Source: Arachnopeziza araneosa
Taxonomy: Eukaryota; Ascomycota; Leotiomycetes; Helotiales; Arachnopezizaceae
Direction of reading: 5' to 3'
DNA length: 64,000 nucleotides
Assembly (NCBI GenBank): GCA_003988855.1
Contig: QYAI01000026.1
Span: forward strand, 186,001-250,000
Of this stretch, positions 12,248 through 23,443 are shown one piece after another. The stretch's first letter is position 1; every line of letters starts with the position of its first letter. The notes below the pieces were generated by a model, which worked only from the letters and a program-made list of their open reading frames with translations, was not told the origin of the DNA and ran no database searches. Both the position numbers and the translations under genes were made by a program.

Positions 12248-13925
12248 TCATTTCCCATTTCCCTTTTCTTGAGACTCAATCAATCCCTTGAGTTCATCTA
12301 ATAGTTCCACAGTTTCCGTCGGGTTCGCAATCCAAGCAGTGGTCCCTACAACCCTAGCTTTGAAGTCATTCGATCCAGCCGAGAGAAATTGATCGCCCAC
12401 ATGTAAAGTTCGGTCACCTCTGATTCTTGCCTCCTCGCGATCCTCACCATTCTCTTTCCTGGACTTGGAGCCAAAATAGTCCTGACAGACCTGAACACCC
12501 CAACTCTTGTCGCCAATATCGACGAACACATCATTTCCGCCATTGAAAGCGCAGAATGGCAGCGATTTGCCAGCTTCGCTCATCTCAAGCTTCTTTTGAA
12601 CGACAAGGACTGTTTCTTCCAGTGATTCTCGAGGGAATTTATAGCCAGAAACAGAGGGAATAATACCTACCGCGCGTGACTTGCGGAGGAGGGTGGCTTG
12701 GAGAGAGAGATTCGTCATGCATTCTCGGAGAGACGACTCGGCAAGGTCCAGAAGCGCAGTAATAGCTGGTTGAGTCCAGGTCGACATGCTGGGTAGAATC
12801 CAAGTCTGTCGGGAGCGATAATCCAGGAGATGAGGGGACTCGGGCGAGTATATTAGGAGAAAGTTTGACTCTCCGCCTGAGATTGTAAGTTGATGTATAG
12901 GTAGAAGGTTAAAGGAATACCCATGATCATTAAATTTTGCTTCTGTGATGTAGTAAGAACCTTAGATGCTTTGATAGCTTCGAGTAGCCCGTGAAGACGC
13001 TGGTAATATCTCTCAGGTTCCGTATAGCCTGCTGCGGTAACGATTCCTATTTTTGTGTCGTGGCTCATAAGGTCTAGCAATCGAATTCAGTCCGGAATTT
13101 TCATTTGTTCTCAATGGTCTCACATATTATCCGTTCAATGACAGGATTTGTTGGTAGTAGACTTTGTCCATCGTCATAACTATCCAAAATTAGAAAAATA
13201 TAAAAAAGAAAACATAAAAAGAAAATATATATTGAACACCCACAGAGTCACATCACCATCAAAAGTAGCTAAATCTAAATGACCAGCAGTCGTCACCGCC
13301 ATTAGCTGCGCCGTGTTGAGAATGAGTCGTATATCATTGAAAGAAGGTGGAACAAATCTCCTGGACGAGATAAACCTCTTGGTATCCTGATACTTGAAAG
13401 CATCTGCCAAAGGGAGCCTTGTAAAGAATGTCCCAATACTCGGAACCAAAAGTTTGAGTTTTGATTGGCCATGAAGTCCCACCTTTTGATGTTCAACTGA
13501 AGTGATATGAGTTGGAGTTGAAGTTGAAGTAGAGTTCACGTACTGTGATCGTCGATCATGTGCTCGACATCTAGAAATATTTCAGCATATCGGCGATGAG
13601 CTTCCTCTGCCATCTGCTGTACTGAATGGCCTCGATCTTCGAATACGCCTGTTGGTTGAGAGTGTATAACAAAAGGAACGGCTAGAAGTCCCTTGATCCA
13701 TTCTGGGAGAGAGTCAGTGAGGTGAGGAGGGAAGTAGCGGTGATGGATCGGATCTCAACTTTGCGCAGCACAGGAGAAGGAATTGAGATTTTTAATCTAG
13801 ATATATATTACCTATGAATTGATCCCTCCGATGAGTTTTGAGCGCATCTACTTCTCTCAGTTTCATGCCACCATCTCGGCGTGGGGAAGCAAATACTCAC
13901 ACTCAACTCGGTACCTCGTCGTCAT
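12248..13925 (-). CDS. ISN1: IMP-specific 5'-nucleotidase
   Basis: ISN1 hydrolyses inosine monophosphate to inosine in purine turnover and belongs to the HAD-like phosphohydrolases. Seven exons (13925-13901, 13847-13812, 13702-13544, 13496-13244, 13179-13124, 13073-12921, 12876-12248) give 436 aa, close to the family's usual ~450. The start is set by MTTRYRVEYALKTHRRDQFI, which matches the family and only appears when a 25-nt first exon is spliced to a 36-nt second exon. Other marks are KRFISSRRFVPPSFNDIRLI, the HAD nucleophile region TFDGDVTLYDDGQ, KIGIVTAAGYTE, FCAFNGGNDVFVDIGDKSWG and the C-terminal DRTLHVGDQFLSAGSND. All key blocks are intact. It is divergent from the O-methyltransferase, with about 375 bp between starts. 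Confidence 0.92.
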
Positions 13926-14300
13926 AGTTGGAGGTTCGGGGTCACTCTTCACTCGGTCCCGATAGAGTGCCCGTCCAATTGCTGGGCCTTATCAGATTGA
14001 AACTGGCGCGATGATCTGAGAACTTCCTCACGCGTCTTCAGACCGATGATGATGATGTGCTCTAGGGATGTTGCGAGAAGAAGAATGCTGAGTGGACCAA
14101 CCCCTGTTGGTCCACGGATCGCGGGAGGTGAGTGGCTATTGCGGAGCTTGGCTACGGAATGAGTGAGTGCAGTCGTCGCTTCCTCCGTAGAAATGGTCAA
14201 GATATAAAATCACGTCGTCCCTCAACCTTTCCATGCTTTATCATCTTCGTCTTCACTTTCTGCTCTGGTTGATCCATCGCCGTCACCACCACTCTTCACC
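13926..14300. promoter_or_regulatory. Shared promoter of ISN1 and the O-methyltransferase
   Basis: 375 bp between two divergent starts. The part before the methyltransferase start is C/T-rich. An 83-codon ORF here (minus strand) is most likely chance. Confidence 0.5.
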
Positions 14301-15502
14301 ATGAAAGAAAACTACACCAATCTCTACCCCAACGAGCAGGTCGCTAAAGCTGTCTCGGATTACGCTTATGAGCATTCGACCAAACTTCCGGAGTATATCA
14401 CAGATCATCATGCTTGGGGCAGTGAGCACAGTGCGATTCCGCGTTATATGATTTCAACCCTTCAGCAGCAATTCCAGGTATGGATAGCCAGAGCTATTGG
14501 TGCCAAGAGGAGTGAGTTCGTTTTCTTTCTCTGCTATTGAGAATTTTGTTGCTGTTTATATCTTATCTCTGAGCAACTTTGTTTCATTGGGATAAAGTTT
14601 CAAGCATTCTCTTATCAAGTGCGGTGTATCGCTTCCTCCCTTCTTCCCAAAACCTGCCGTTACATCATCTCGGTCCCGAACCATCGATAGAAACTAACAA
14701 CTATCACAGTTCTCGAAATTGGAACTTACATCGGCTTCTCAACCATGGGATGGGCCGAAGCAGCTGGTTCAGACGGTCACGTGACAGCTCTTGAGTTCTC
14801 TCCTGAATTTGCCAAGATTGCCACCGATTCTTTTGAAAAGTATGGAGTTGAGAACGTAGAAGTGATTGTTGGAGATGCAAGAGAATCGTACGTACACTTT
14901 ATGCTTGTCAATACCTTTTTCGCTACTATTCTTGCTCTCGCTTGTTGAAAGCTACGAGTTCTCGAAGGAAAATCCGGCTCAGTATCTATTACTTTGGAGT
15001 AGACCGATCCTGGAAAGCGTATTCTCCTATTTAACTATATTCTCGGCGTCGATTTAAATCCTCTCTACATCAAGTCCAGCCATCTGTTTAGTTGCAGCCG
15101 TTCAATCCCTCTAACTTTCCTACTGACAACCATCTCAGCATCAAAAACCTCACCACTAACCTTACCACCCCCTACGATCTGATCTTCATCGACGCGGACA
15201 AGACCTCGTACCCCACCTATCTGTCATTGATCCTATCTCTCTCCTCCCCAGATTCTGGCACGACCCGACTCCTCCGACCTGGCGCCATAATCCTGGCAGA
15301 CAACATCCTCCGCTGGGGTCTCGTCGCCGACGCCACAGATGCTAATCCCTACGTCGCTCAATTAAAGGAGATGGGACGCTGGAGTCCAAAAGATATGGAG
15401 GCTTTGGATGAGTTCAACAAGGCGCTGGTTAAAAGTGAGCGTTTGGAGACGTTCTTAATGCCTATGTTTGATGGGCTTGGGTGTGCGAGGTTGAAGGATT
15501 AA
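14301..15502 (+). CDS. SAM-dependent O-methyltransferase, CCoAOMT-like (Methyltransf_3)
   Basis: Three exons (14301-14511, 14710-14887, 15139-15502) give 250 aa, the normal size for this cation-dependent family that methylates catechol-type hydroxyls. Visible motifs are the SAM loop ILEIGTYIGFSTMGWA (formed across the first splice), the acidic VTALEFSP strand, VIVGDARES, the metal-binding LIFIDADK and a second metal site ADNILRWG. The two introns are long (198 and 251 nt) compared with neighbours, so an extra small exon cannot be excluded, although frame and motif spacing fit without one. The substrate is unknown; fungal members act in secondary metabolism or detoxification. No biosynthetic cluster is visible around it. 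Confidence 0.85.
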
Positions 15503-15883
15503 GATAAGATAAGATTGAGGAAGTCAGAGGCAGAGATTGGTTGAGGAGGAAATAGGATTAAGATGGTAACAACGTGTAGTATGATCGGTATCCCCTCATC
15601 AATATAAGGCAATGACGTGCAGTTTTCATATTCGAAGAGCTTCGTGAGACAATTGTTTCAAACCCCAAACTGATTTTTATGACAACGTGATAACTACTAT
15701 AACCTCTAATATAAATCATCTTTCAACACTCCATATACATCCTCTACCAATTCAATCTTCTTTATCTTCTCCTATCTATACCATAGGTTTCCCAGTCTTC
15801 CGACCTCCCCAGAACTAACGACATCACGCCTTGTCCAATTTCCTCGGAATCCGGTCCAATTTGAAGCTGCTGCTTTCGTGCTG
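15503..15883. other. Intergenic, nothing recognised
   Basis: AT-rich 3' flank of the methyltransferase. No gene-like frame. Confidence 0.5.
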
Positions 15884-17373
15884 TTATGGAGAGGTGAAAC
15901 GGAATATTGTGGGTTCGAAACTGATGAACCTAGAAAAAGGTGTGTTGAAAGTCATCAGTGGAACTGTAATCATCGAGGTTCTGTTCGGGCAGAAAATTTC
16001 TGAGGACAAAGAGACATTTTTGGGTGGTTGATCTGCTGCTGAAATTGGGGTTGTTGAGACTGAGGATCTAGATAAAAGCTTCTCAGTTGGTCTTGACGTT
16101 ACGCTCGTAATCTGCGCAAGTAGCCTCGCTAGCTCTGGTGCTAGCGTCATGCCTGGGAGCTGTGACGAGGTGAGGGAATATGTGAGTGTTATCTTTGTTG
16201 ACATTGACATTTCGCCTGTATTTTGAGCGAATACCCGCGTTGTCTTCGTTATAAGTGGCGTACTCGAGAGTTTTGGCGAACTTAGTAAGAATAAAGGTAT
16301 CAACCTAGTTGGCGGCTGGATCACGTTCGTGAAAGTTGACGTTACTGTCACTGAAATGGTCGTCACGATAGGTGGTAGCAGTGTCTTTTTTCTATTGTAT
16401 CAAGATCAGTGGCAGTTGCTAGCCCACTTCCATCAGTAAATGTGAGCCATTTTGGGGAATATTCCGGCCAGGTGCTGTTGTTATTATTCACAATCTGCTT
16501 TTCGACCTCTAAAATCTCCTTTTCAATTTCGAGGTTCTCTTTTTCGGTCTCGAGAATCTAATCCAGGGTAATCTCAGATGTTGTCTCTCCTGCGGGGAAT
16601 TCTGCAGTGTTATTGAGAGTGAGGAGAGGAATGGAGGTAGGAGTTTGATGTTTGTGTTCTGTGGAATGTCTCTTCCGCGCTCAGCTTAGATTCAAGACTG
16701 TTGAGTGATTCTCTGTCCTTGGCTAAAGATTCGGCTTTCTCATGATCAATCTTTCTTGATGAATAATCTAGAAGTTCATTATCCTCCAATAATATTTTAA
16801 ATGTTCCTCTTGTCTTGGCGAAGAAGAATTGGAACTGCTCCGGAGTGGCGAGGAAAGGAATCCTCCCATCGAACCTCTAACCTAAATAAAATTTTGGCCC
16901 TTCATAATTACAGTAATCACCCTCGTGGAAGACGATAGGTATCGTATCTTTTCCCTTACTTGCCTTGTTGTAATATTCTTGGAATTGATCCCAGGTTAGC
17001 AGTAGAGATAAGAATCTATACACGTCACCGAAGTACAGGACAAATTGTTCTGAAGTTAGCATTAAGGAATTTTCTCTTATTGATTTGGCGAAAACTCTTC
17101 GAAATAACTGTGACTCATGTAGTATTTAGGGTAGTCCTTTCCGTTGATTCTATCCACTTGTAGATAATAGTGACCTTCGTTAAGTTCTCTTATCGTTACA
17201 TTGGGTTTGGATGATCGAATATGAAGTTTGTCGAGTACAGGTTTGTCGATGGATTTCAACATGTCTCCATAGAGGATTTTAGAGGTAGCGGCAAGTATAC
17301 AGATAGGTTCATTGATATATTTTGCGCTGATGCCTTGGATTGGTAGAAGGATTAGGATAGACAAGAGGAGCAT
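15884..17373 (-). pseudogene. Decayed gene for a secreted coiled-coil, Thr/Val-rich protein
   Basis: Reading leftward from 17373 there is a signal-peptide-like start (MLLLSILILLPIQGISA) and about 95 codons of globular sequence. Then come further coding blocks in shifted frames: LTSEQFVLYFGDVYRFLSLL, then IPFLATPEQFQFFFAKTRGT in the same frame but after a TAG (about 16877-16879), then a Lys/Glu-rich coiled coil (around 16500-16790) interrupted by a second TAG near 16560 and by a frameshift. It finishes with a Thr/Val-rich ISVTVTSTFT segment and a Ser/Thr-rich tail ending at 15884. The blocks are clearly collinear, but no intron set I could find removes both stops and restores frame. I therefore call it a pseudogene; a strongly intron-rich live gene is the alternative. 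The family is not recognised. Confidence 0.5.
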
Positions 17374-18105
17374 GGTTGTGAACCTGACTGCTCTTGAAAC
17401 GAAACCCTAGAGACACATGTTTTCTAGAAGAAATTAGTCAAGAACCCAGCTTATTTGAGAGTATAAATACTTTCGAAAATCTCAAAAGTTCTCTATGCAA
17501 GTGGACTCTCCAATACAGATATGTGATGGAAAAGAAATTCCTGCACAGATGAAGTTGATTGATACTTGTGCTTGGAGAACGCTGGAATGAGTAGTAGCTT
17601 TGGGATGCACAGAAAAATATCGGTAGTCGTCTTAGGTGTAATCTTTGTAAAAAGAAGTCGGGGCAAAAAGAGAATAAAAAGATGAAAATTCAAATAACGG
17701 TGACATGACCTGAAAATCGTCTACTTAGGCTCAAAATGGAAATAAACACTACTCAATAAATAAGAGCAAGTTGAGTTACTGGTGTGAAAGAGATTATAAA
17801 GGATGGTGTCATGCCAGATTTCGAATGTCTCCATCTTTGTTGAGATAGGAAAAAAATAAGAACGGAATACAGGTTAGGATCTAGTGTAATGATATATAGA
17901 CTGATAAGGGAAACGAAAACTTTTTAATGTAGGTATTCAGATTCGCGTTTAAGAAGTCGGTCAACTTTAGCTCATACATCGGTTGATTTGGCTCGCGATA
18001 GTACAAAGGAGTGAGTGACGCAGAACACCTATTTCTGATACAGCAATATCTTCCAAACCTCCTCCCAGGACCTCTCCACCGCTTCAAATATCTCCATATT
18101 CCCCT
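17374..18105. other. Intergenic, nothing recognised
   Basis: About 730 bp, AT-rich. Short ORFs (for example 17493-17693 and 17881-18087, minus) lack protein-like features. Confidence 0.45.
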
Positions 18106-18316
18106 TTAACCTGATCCTTTTACAGGGCCGGAGCCAATGACAATCTTAGGTCCAGAAACGACGATAACACGTGGTTCGAGGCTGACCTCCTGAGGATTGG
18201 GGGTAGGGAGAGCGCTGGATTTCATATTGTCAGCGGGTTTTCTTGTGGAAGATGGAAATCAAATACCTGACAGCCTGCAGGCCCAGGGCCAAGATAGAGA
18301 TGAATGAGAAGCGCAT
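18106..18316 (-). CDS. Putative small secreted protein, 52 aa
   Basis: ATG at 18316 opens a 50-nt exon encoding MRFSFISILALGLQAVS, a good signal peptide. A 52-nt intron (18266-18215; GTATTT donor, CGCTGAC branch, CAG acceptor) joins it in frame to 18214-18106. The mature part is about 35 residues, begins SALPTPNPQEV and ends GPVKGSG before TAA. It has no cysteines. I do not recognise a family. The signal peptide, clean branch/acceptor and continuous frame support it, but it is short and the donor is not the strongest. It sits among decayed genes, so it could be a truncated relic or a small effector-like secreted peptide. Confidence 0.45.
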
Positions 18317-18980
18317 TTTTAGATTTGGTTGTATATCTAGGTTTTTCTGATGAGAGGGAGAGGTAAAGATGACGGGATACACAAATGAGGGCGGCCCTTC
18401 TCCATATACGAATTCTCTAAGGACCTAAGGCAGTCAAACGCTTGGCCAGAGGGTGGAAAGAGTTTGCTGGCAGGGCCGTGACAATCTAAGTTCATGTCTA
18501 AGCCACTCTTGTGGAAAATTCCGAGCTATTGGTCCGAAAGCGTGCATATGCCAAGCAATACTGTCTCTCAGCCCCAAGTTTTCGGAGGTGTAGCTGGGCT
18601 GCATTCCGTCCCAGCTAATCCAATTTAAGGTTAAGACTCATGCCAAAAGATTATAAATAAATGCTTCATCGAAAAGTGAAATGAGGAAGGCTTAGAGAAA
18701 GAAGAAATAGAAAGTGAGTGCGCATTTATCTGATTAGTTCTCGGGCTTAGGCCTTTGAAGCAGGATGTATAGAGAAAGTCTTCGTTTGATTCATCATCGT
18801 TGAAACCATTTCAAGTATCGTCGTAAAGTTGCTTCATGGATAGGAAGATGAGGATTCGTTCTCCACGTGACCTCCACAGGAAGTCTCATGTCATTCAGTC
18901 AAGTGGTTCAGATTCACTTCAATCCTGGCCTAACCTAACTCGCTTTTGCCTTTTGGGGCCGTTAAGTGGCTTCATATGGA
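18317..18980. other. Intergenic, nothing recognised
   Basis: About 660 bp: the promoter of the small secreted protein on its left edge, otherwise no coding frame or repeat seen. Confidence 0.45.
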
Positions 18981-19909
18981 TTAGAGCTCATGGGGCGATT
19001 GCTGTTGCCGTCTAATAAATTCTTGGGATCTTCCTAGGATTTCAAACTCAGATACATTCAGACGCTTCCATCCCACAGAACTCCCATCTAACTCTGGTTT
19101 GCTAAAGAGGTTAGATGCTAGCCTCTTCGGCAGATTTTGCAGAATGTCTGTACGTCCCCATGATATCCAAAGGCCTATTGCTCCTAAAACTATTATCGCT
19201 ATACCAAGTGTCATACCTGCGATGAGACTTACAGATATGCCACTGCGTTGATTCTTGTGAGAAACTTTCGAGCTTTTCGAGGGAGTATTCGATGTAGTTG
19301 ATGTGGATAACGTGGTAGATGTAGTGGATAGCGATGTGGGTATGTCGTCAGGATTCGTGGTTGGGGAAGTGTAAAAATTACCTCATTTCTAGCAGCGGTC
19401 GGCGCTAAGTTAACGACATTCTTAATAGCTCGAGCTGCCAAAGATGCGTATTGGGTGACAAGAGCTGACGATACATTGATACCACTGACTATACCAGCTT
19501 GACAATGGCTCGCTTGTGGACAATCAAAATATATTGCCTCGGTAGTAGTAATTTCGTCCGAAAATCCAGGGCTTTCTCTCCTACCAGTTTAGGAGTTCAC
19601 GATCAATAACAGTGCAGCTCAAAGAAAGAATAGTTCACAACCGACTTTAAATCTACGGGGAGGAATCTAGCGAAAACCTCCAAGTTCAGTGGCTAACATG
19701 GTGTGATAAATTCTCTTCGTACCACGCTGTGATTTAAAAGGCTGAAATTGGAATTGCACGATATCGCCAACTGCACCAGTTGTATTCTCCGGATCAAAAC
19801 TAAGACTACCATTGATATTGCTAACAAGTATAATTAGAAGTGTTGCATTGCCACTAGCGATAAAACATAACAGAATGATAAGTGCTGCAATCATGTCTCG
19901 AAAATGCAT
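18981..19909 (-). pseudogene. Broken cupredoxin-like Ser/Thr-rich membrane-anchored protein
   Basis: The intact family consists of fungal extracellular serine-rich proteins: signal peptide, cupredoxin-like domain, Ser/Thr stalk and TM segment. All parts are present here in order but in different frames. A signal peptide starts at 19909 (MHFRDMIAALIILLCFIASG). It is followed by SLSFDPENTTGAVGDIVQFQF, then a frameshift into LNHSVV with a TAG after TPC where the family has a polar residue. Next comes YFDCPQASHCQAGIVSG, the conserved copper-site-like region, then another frameshift before the stalk (TSLSTTSTTLSTST). The TM helix GMTLGIAIIVLGAIGLWISW and a cytosolic tail ending at 18981 close it. 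At least two frameshifts and one or more stops make it non-functional as assembled. The split is not explained by plausible introns. Confidence 0.75.
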
Positions 19910-20649
19910 TGGTTGAAAATGACAAAAGAATGGAAATGAGAACAGGTCTTTATAACAAGAAAACAGTAAAATAAGAAGTGATGGAATACAGCGCCTCTGT
20001 TTCATCATGTTAAGGTAGTGAGCTTGGTCGGTCATAGGCGTTTGGTGGTCTTGGATGTCTTTAAATTATCGTCCTAGGTAATTGGCACACGCCAACTGGT
20101 AGTACTCGTCTCAAATTCCCATCCTACTTAAACAGACTCGACAGGTTATGCTATTATAAGCCTACTTGACAACTAAATAACACGATAGCTGAGAATGTGA
20201 CACAAGAACTAAGATGGGTCAGGCAACAAAGAACCTCACGTGACCGTGCTTAAATCTAGGCTGAGATTAACATCCATAGCTGACCTTCTTCTACCACCAC
20301 TATGTGAATTCAGTTTCACAAAGAAAGCACTACTTGGACTTGATGCGAAGACAGAAAGGAGAATATTTCAACTACCCAATTCCAAAAAAGAAAAGAAATA
20401 AATGCTGGACGCTTAAATCATTAAATAATATCATATGAGAGACTGCTGATGGGAATAGTCCTATCTGAGAACTAGATAAAACAAAAGAGAGGATTTTGAG
20501 CAACATAGAAGATTGTGACATAAGAGAATGGTGGTGGATGAAATATAGCAGATGTTTCTGTGCTGTTCAAGTTTTGACGTTGCTACTGTCTAGCATTTTA
20601 GAAAGTCCTTATATTTAGATTTTCTGCACCTGATATATGTCCCTCATAG
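19910..20649. other. Intergenic, AT-rich, nothing recognised
   Basis: About 740 bp between two relics. No coding frame, RNA gene or clear repeat seen. Confidence 0.45.
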
Positions 20650-21400
20650 TACATTTCTGTGACATCTGATCGCAGTAGTCAATTGCGACGACGGAGGAAC
20701 GAGGTTCCATCATTCCGAATCTAACCCAAGGTCACCAGAGAGTGCTGGGGAGTGCGGCTCGAAACTTGGAGGGGAACGAAGTGGTAGAGTGTTGTTACGG
20801 ACACATAATCAGGCGCGATGATTGTCATGAACGAGATGATGATTAGATAATCTCAGATGTTTGATGACAAGTCTCCGTACGAAGAGAGCATGTTTAAGCG
20901 ATTTGTATTTCTGTAATTAGCCCATTGAGATAAGTTCGACTTTCCAAGTAAAACAACTCCTGCAGCTCTTAACTTCGAAAGAGCCGTCGTATTGCTTGAC
21001 GCTGTAGCACAAGCGAAGAGAAACTGCTAGATGTGTTGTTCATGCGGTCTTTCCAACATAAGGTTGTTTTGTTGGGGACTACTTTTCAGGGCATGATGCT
21101 TGAGGTTCATCAGGGAGGAGGTGCTGCTACCAGGAGCTGAAAATCTGGGAATCGAACCCATGTATGGCCACTCCTTCCTTGTTCATGCAGTCTTTCGTTG
21201 ATATATTGTTTTTGATCAGGATTAGTAGTCCGCAAAGAGCACTTCGCGTAATTCTATTCAACCTCTCTGCATTCAGTGTTGCCGCGATGGGAAGGGCATC
21301 TGGATTAATCTCTGTAACTGCATGGAAAATGTCATTCGTTTCTTGGATTCGCAGAATGTAGGCCTGCAATATAGGTACTTTCTTTCTCGAGCATATGTCT
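20650..21400 (-). pseudogene. Amidase-signature-family relic
   Basis: The 80-codon frame at 21369-21127 encodes AYILRIQETNDIFHAVTEIN and then ALCGLLILIKNNISTKD. This is recognisably the amidase N-terminal helix and the P-L-H-G-[IL]-P-[IV]-L-[IVL]-K-[DN]-N block carrying the first catalytic lysine, with several conserved residues changed. Around 21000-20880, in another frame, KLRAAGVVLLGKSNLSQWAN followed by RNTNRLNMLSSYG matches the next conserved amidase block. The Gly/Ser-rich signature expected about 20 residues later is no longer readable; a faint LVTLG stretch follows near 20740. Frameshifts and loss of the serine-rich core show it is dead. An in-frame acceptor-like TTGCAG at the left edge of the first block suggests an ancestral intron. 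Intact members act on amides or indole-acetamide-like substrates. Confidence 0.7.
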
Positions 21401-22676
21401 TTCCTGCTACTCCGACATTGTGCAAGCCTTCTATATATTTCACATTCTAGCGATCACTTTCATCCCTTCCATCGTCTCCTGCCAGCGGCAGAGAACTGTG
21501 GGTCGAATTCAGTGAGGCTTGCCATAGGTAGTCAAGCCACTAACTAGGTACCTTGGGTCGTTGGTGACACTTTTAACCATACTAGCTGTCCAAATCGACT
21601 GACAGAGTCCAGGGTTGCTCCTAATTGAGCTAGTGTCTTCCGCATTTCTCCGCGGCTGCCTTGTCTTTCTTGCTGTAGCTATCTTTTACGAAGTGTCCTA
21701 CTGCGATTGAAGAATCTGAGGCGATATAGGCAGGTAATTTAGGTTGTGCGCCCGCCTATGCCTGCTGCACTGTTCTAACCTAAGAACACTCTTCGCAGAA
21801 AATCTCCTGTTCTTAGTCGCAGCGTCGTTTTGCTAGGGACAGTACGTTATTCGAGTCTTGCATAAGGAAAACCTAGTCTTGTCTAGTAAGCTCCTCAGCC
21901 GATCGTACAACGTATTTGCAGTATCGTTCGTCATGGGCTTCATTTGTTGTCCTATTGTTTTCCCGGGTTGTGAACGCAGGGGACACGTGAACATGTTTTC
22001 TAGAAACAAAATGTCAATTTAACTAGTAAATTGTAATGAATTGTATTGTATTGTTATTCCTATTAGTTGCTTACTAGGTAGTTATTATCTTAATCTCGAT
22101 TTGATGTAACTTAATATCAAAATTAGCACCGTGCATGTGATAAGTAGTGCTTAGTTCCATTTGTTCCATTCTCCAAGCCTTCCGAAGCCGCGGGACGCCT
22201 TAAAATTACGATTTTGTGTCGCTGGCAGGAGACGATGGAAGGGATAGTTTCGTAAAATATTTCCTTCCACTTCAACTTAAAAGGTAAGGTAATTATGCCC
22301 TTGTTTTTGTATCTCACAGTAGGTAGTTGATGCACGCGCACCAATCATGAGGTTTGTAATATGTACTATGAAACAAACTTCACAGTGTATATGCCAAATA
22401 TAAATTTTATTGACTGCTGAACACTCTCTAAAGTTCTACTGTATGCGAAATCTTCTCTATGCATCTTCACAGCGGGAAATTCTCCGGTGCTCATCTTTCA
22501 TTTTCCTGATATCTATTTCGGTACATCGAGCGCCGTCTTCGAAAGCGTATCTCCTCCATCAATACATCTTCATAGCCTTGTCATTCGAGGTCTGCGTTTG
22601 GACTGGAATCTGTTGCAGTATTTGAATACTTGCTTTAGGTGTTGGTTAGCTTGAGATCACTGACGGTCATTGAGAG
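21401..22676. other. Gene-poor stretch with unidentifiable remnants
   Basis: About 1.3 kb. A minus-strand frame near 21660-21730 reads SDSSIAVGHFVKDSYSKKDK before hitting stops and looks like a worn coding fragment, possibly of a mobile element, but I cannot place it. No terminal repeats seen. Confidence 0.3.
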
Positions 22677-22990
22677 TCACATACATGAAGGCAAGTAATA
22701 TCTCTTTGTGATAAACACCATTAAAATTGACAACATGGTAGAGATAATGCTAAAAGACGCCGCTATGATATCGAAGAGCCTGAGAAATGTGAGCCGTAGA
22801 GAATGCTGGTGGAGTGGAAGCGTTACCCATTTTGCAATACAATCCGGTAGAGCCTTTTTCCCAAATATCTCACCTTGAATTCGTGTTTGATTCTGATATG
22901 AATGATTCAGAAATACTGGGTCGACTTCAGGCTAAGAGCATAGTATCGCAATGGTATGGGTACTCAAAGTACTCGGCCTTTAGGGTGATA
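22677..22990 (-). pseudogene. Fragment of a membrane-protein gene
   Basis: An open frame without a start codon runs from about 22990 to a TGA at 22679-22677, broken by one TAG near 22933. It encodes PEVDPVFLNHSYQNQTRIQG with potential N-glycosylation sites, then GKKALPDCIAKW, and a hydrophobic span LFDIIAASFSIISTMLSILM followed by basic residues, as at the cytosolic edge of a TM helix. The composition is protein-like but the fragment is short and I do not recognise the family. It could also be the last exon of an undetected live gene. Confidence 0.3.
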
Positions 22991-23443
22991 TGAGATCAAT
23001 GGAATCGTATTACAGAAACGATGGGCAACGATTTTGGTCTGGAAAATCCAACCCCATATTATGGTAGTTTCATTTCTTCAACTTTAATCGGGGAACGGCC
23101 CCATTTTATGCTTGAGGAGCTTGCGTACCGTGCTTGCTTCTCATGCTGCATGTAATGTTGACCGATCCGATGAACTTTAACCTGATTGGCAAATCCGCTG
23201 CCTCATGGTTTTTGGCATAGGCTGTTCCAACTAATAGATGTCGAGACGGTAGCACAGGTCACACTGCATCTTGAATTATGCTTAAACCCGAATTTGCGAA
23301 TCAAATCCTGGATTGATTGAGGCTGGGTCCGTCACTCACAATATCATCAGTTTTAAATTCACACTCCTCAAGTCGTTGAAGTTCGAGTGAAGAATTTCAG
23401 TTTCACTTCATCACCATTTACCTGTCTCAGCTCATAAATAACA
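22991..23443. other. Intergenic, nothing recognised
   Basis: About 450 bp before the dehydrogenase relic. Its last 60 bp look like an old promoter/leader (CTCATAAATAAC before the ATG). Confidence 0.4.

Noticed and set aside
13949..14200. 83-codon minus-strand ORF upstream of ISN1
   Set aside because: The ISN1 start is fixed at 13925 by the conserved N-terminus. This frame falls in the shared promoter and has no family similarity.
21140..21175. tRNA T-loop-like motif (GGGTTCGATTCCC on the minus strand)
   Set aside because: No matching acceptor stem, D-arm or anticodon arm in the expected upstream distance, and it lies inside the amidase relic.
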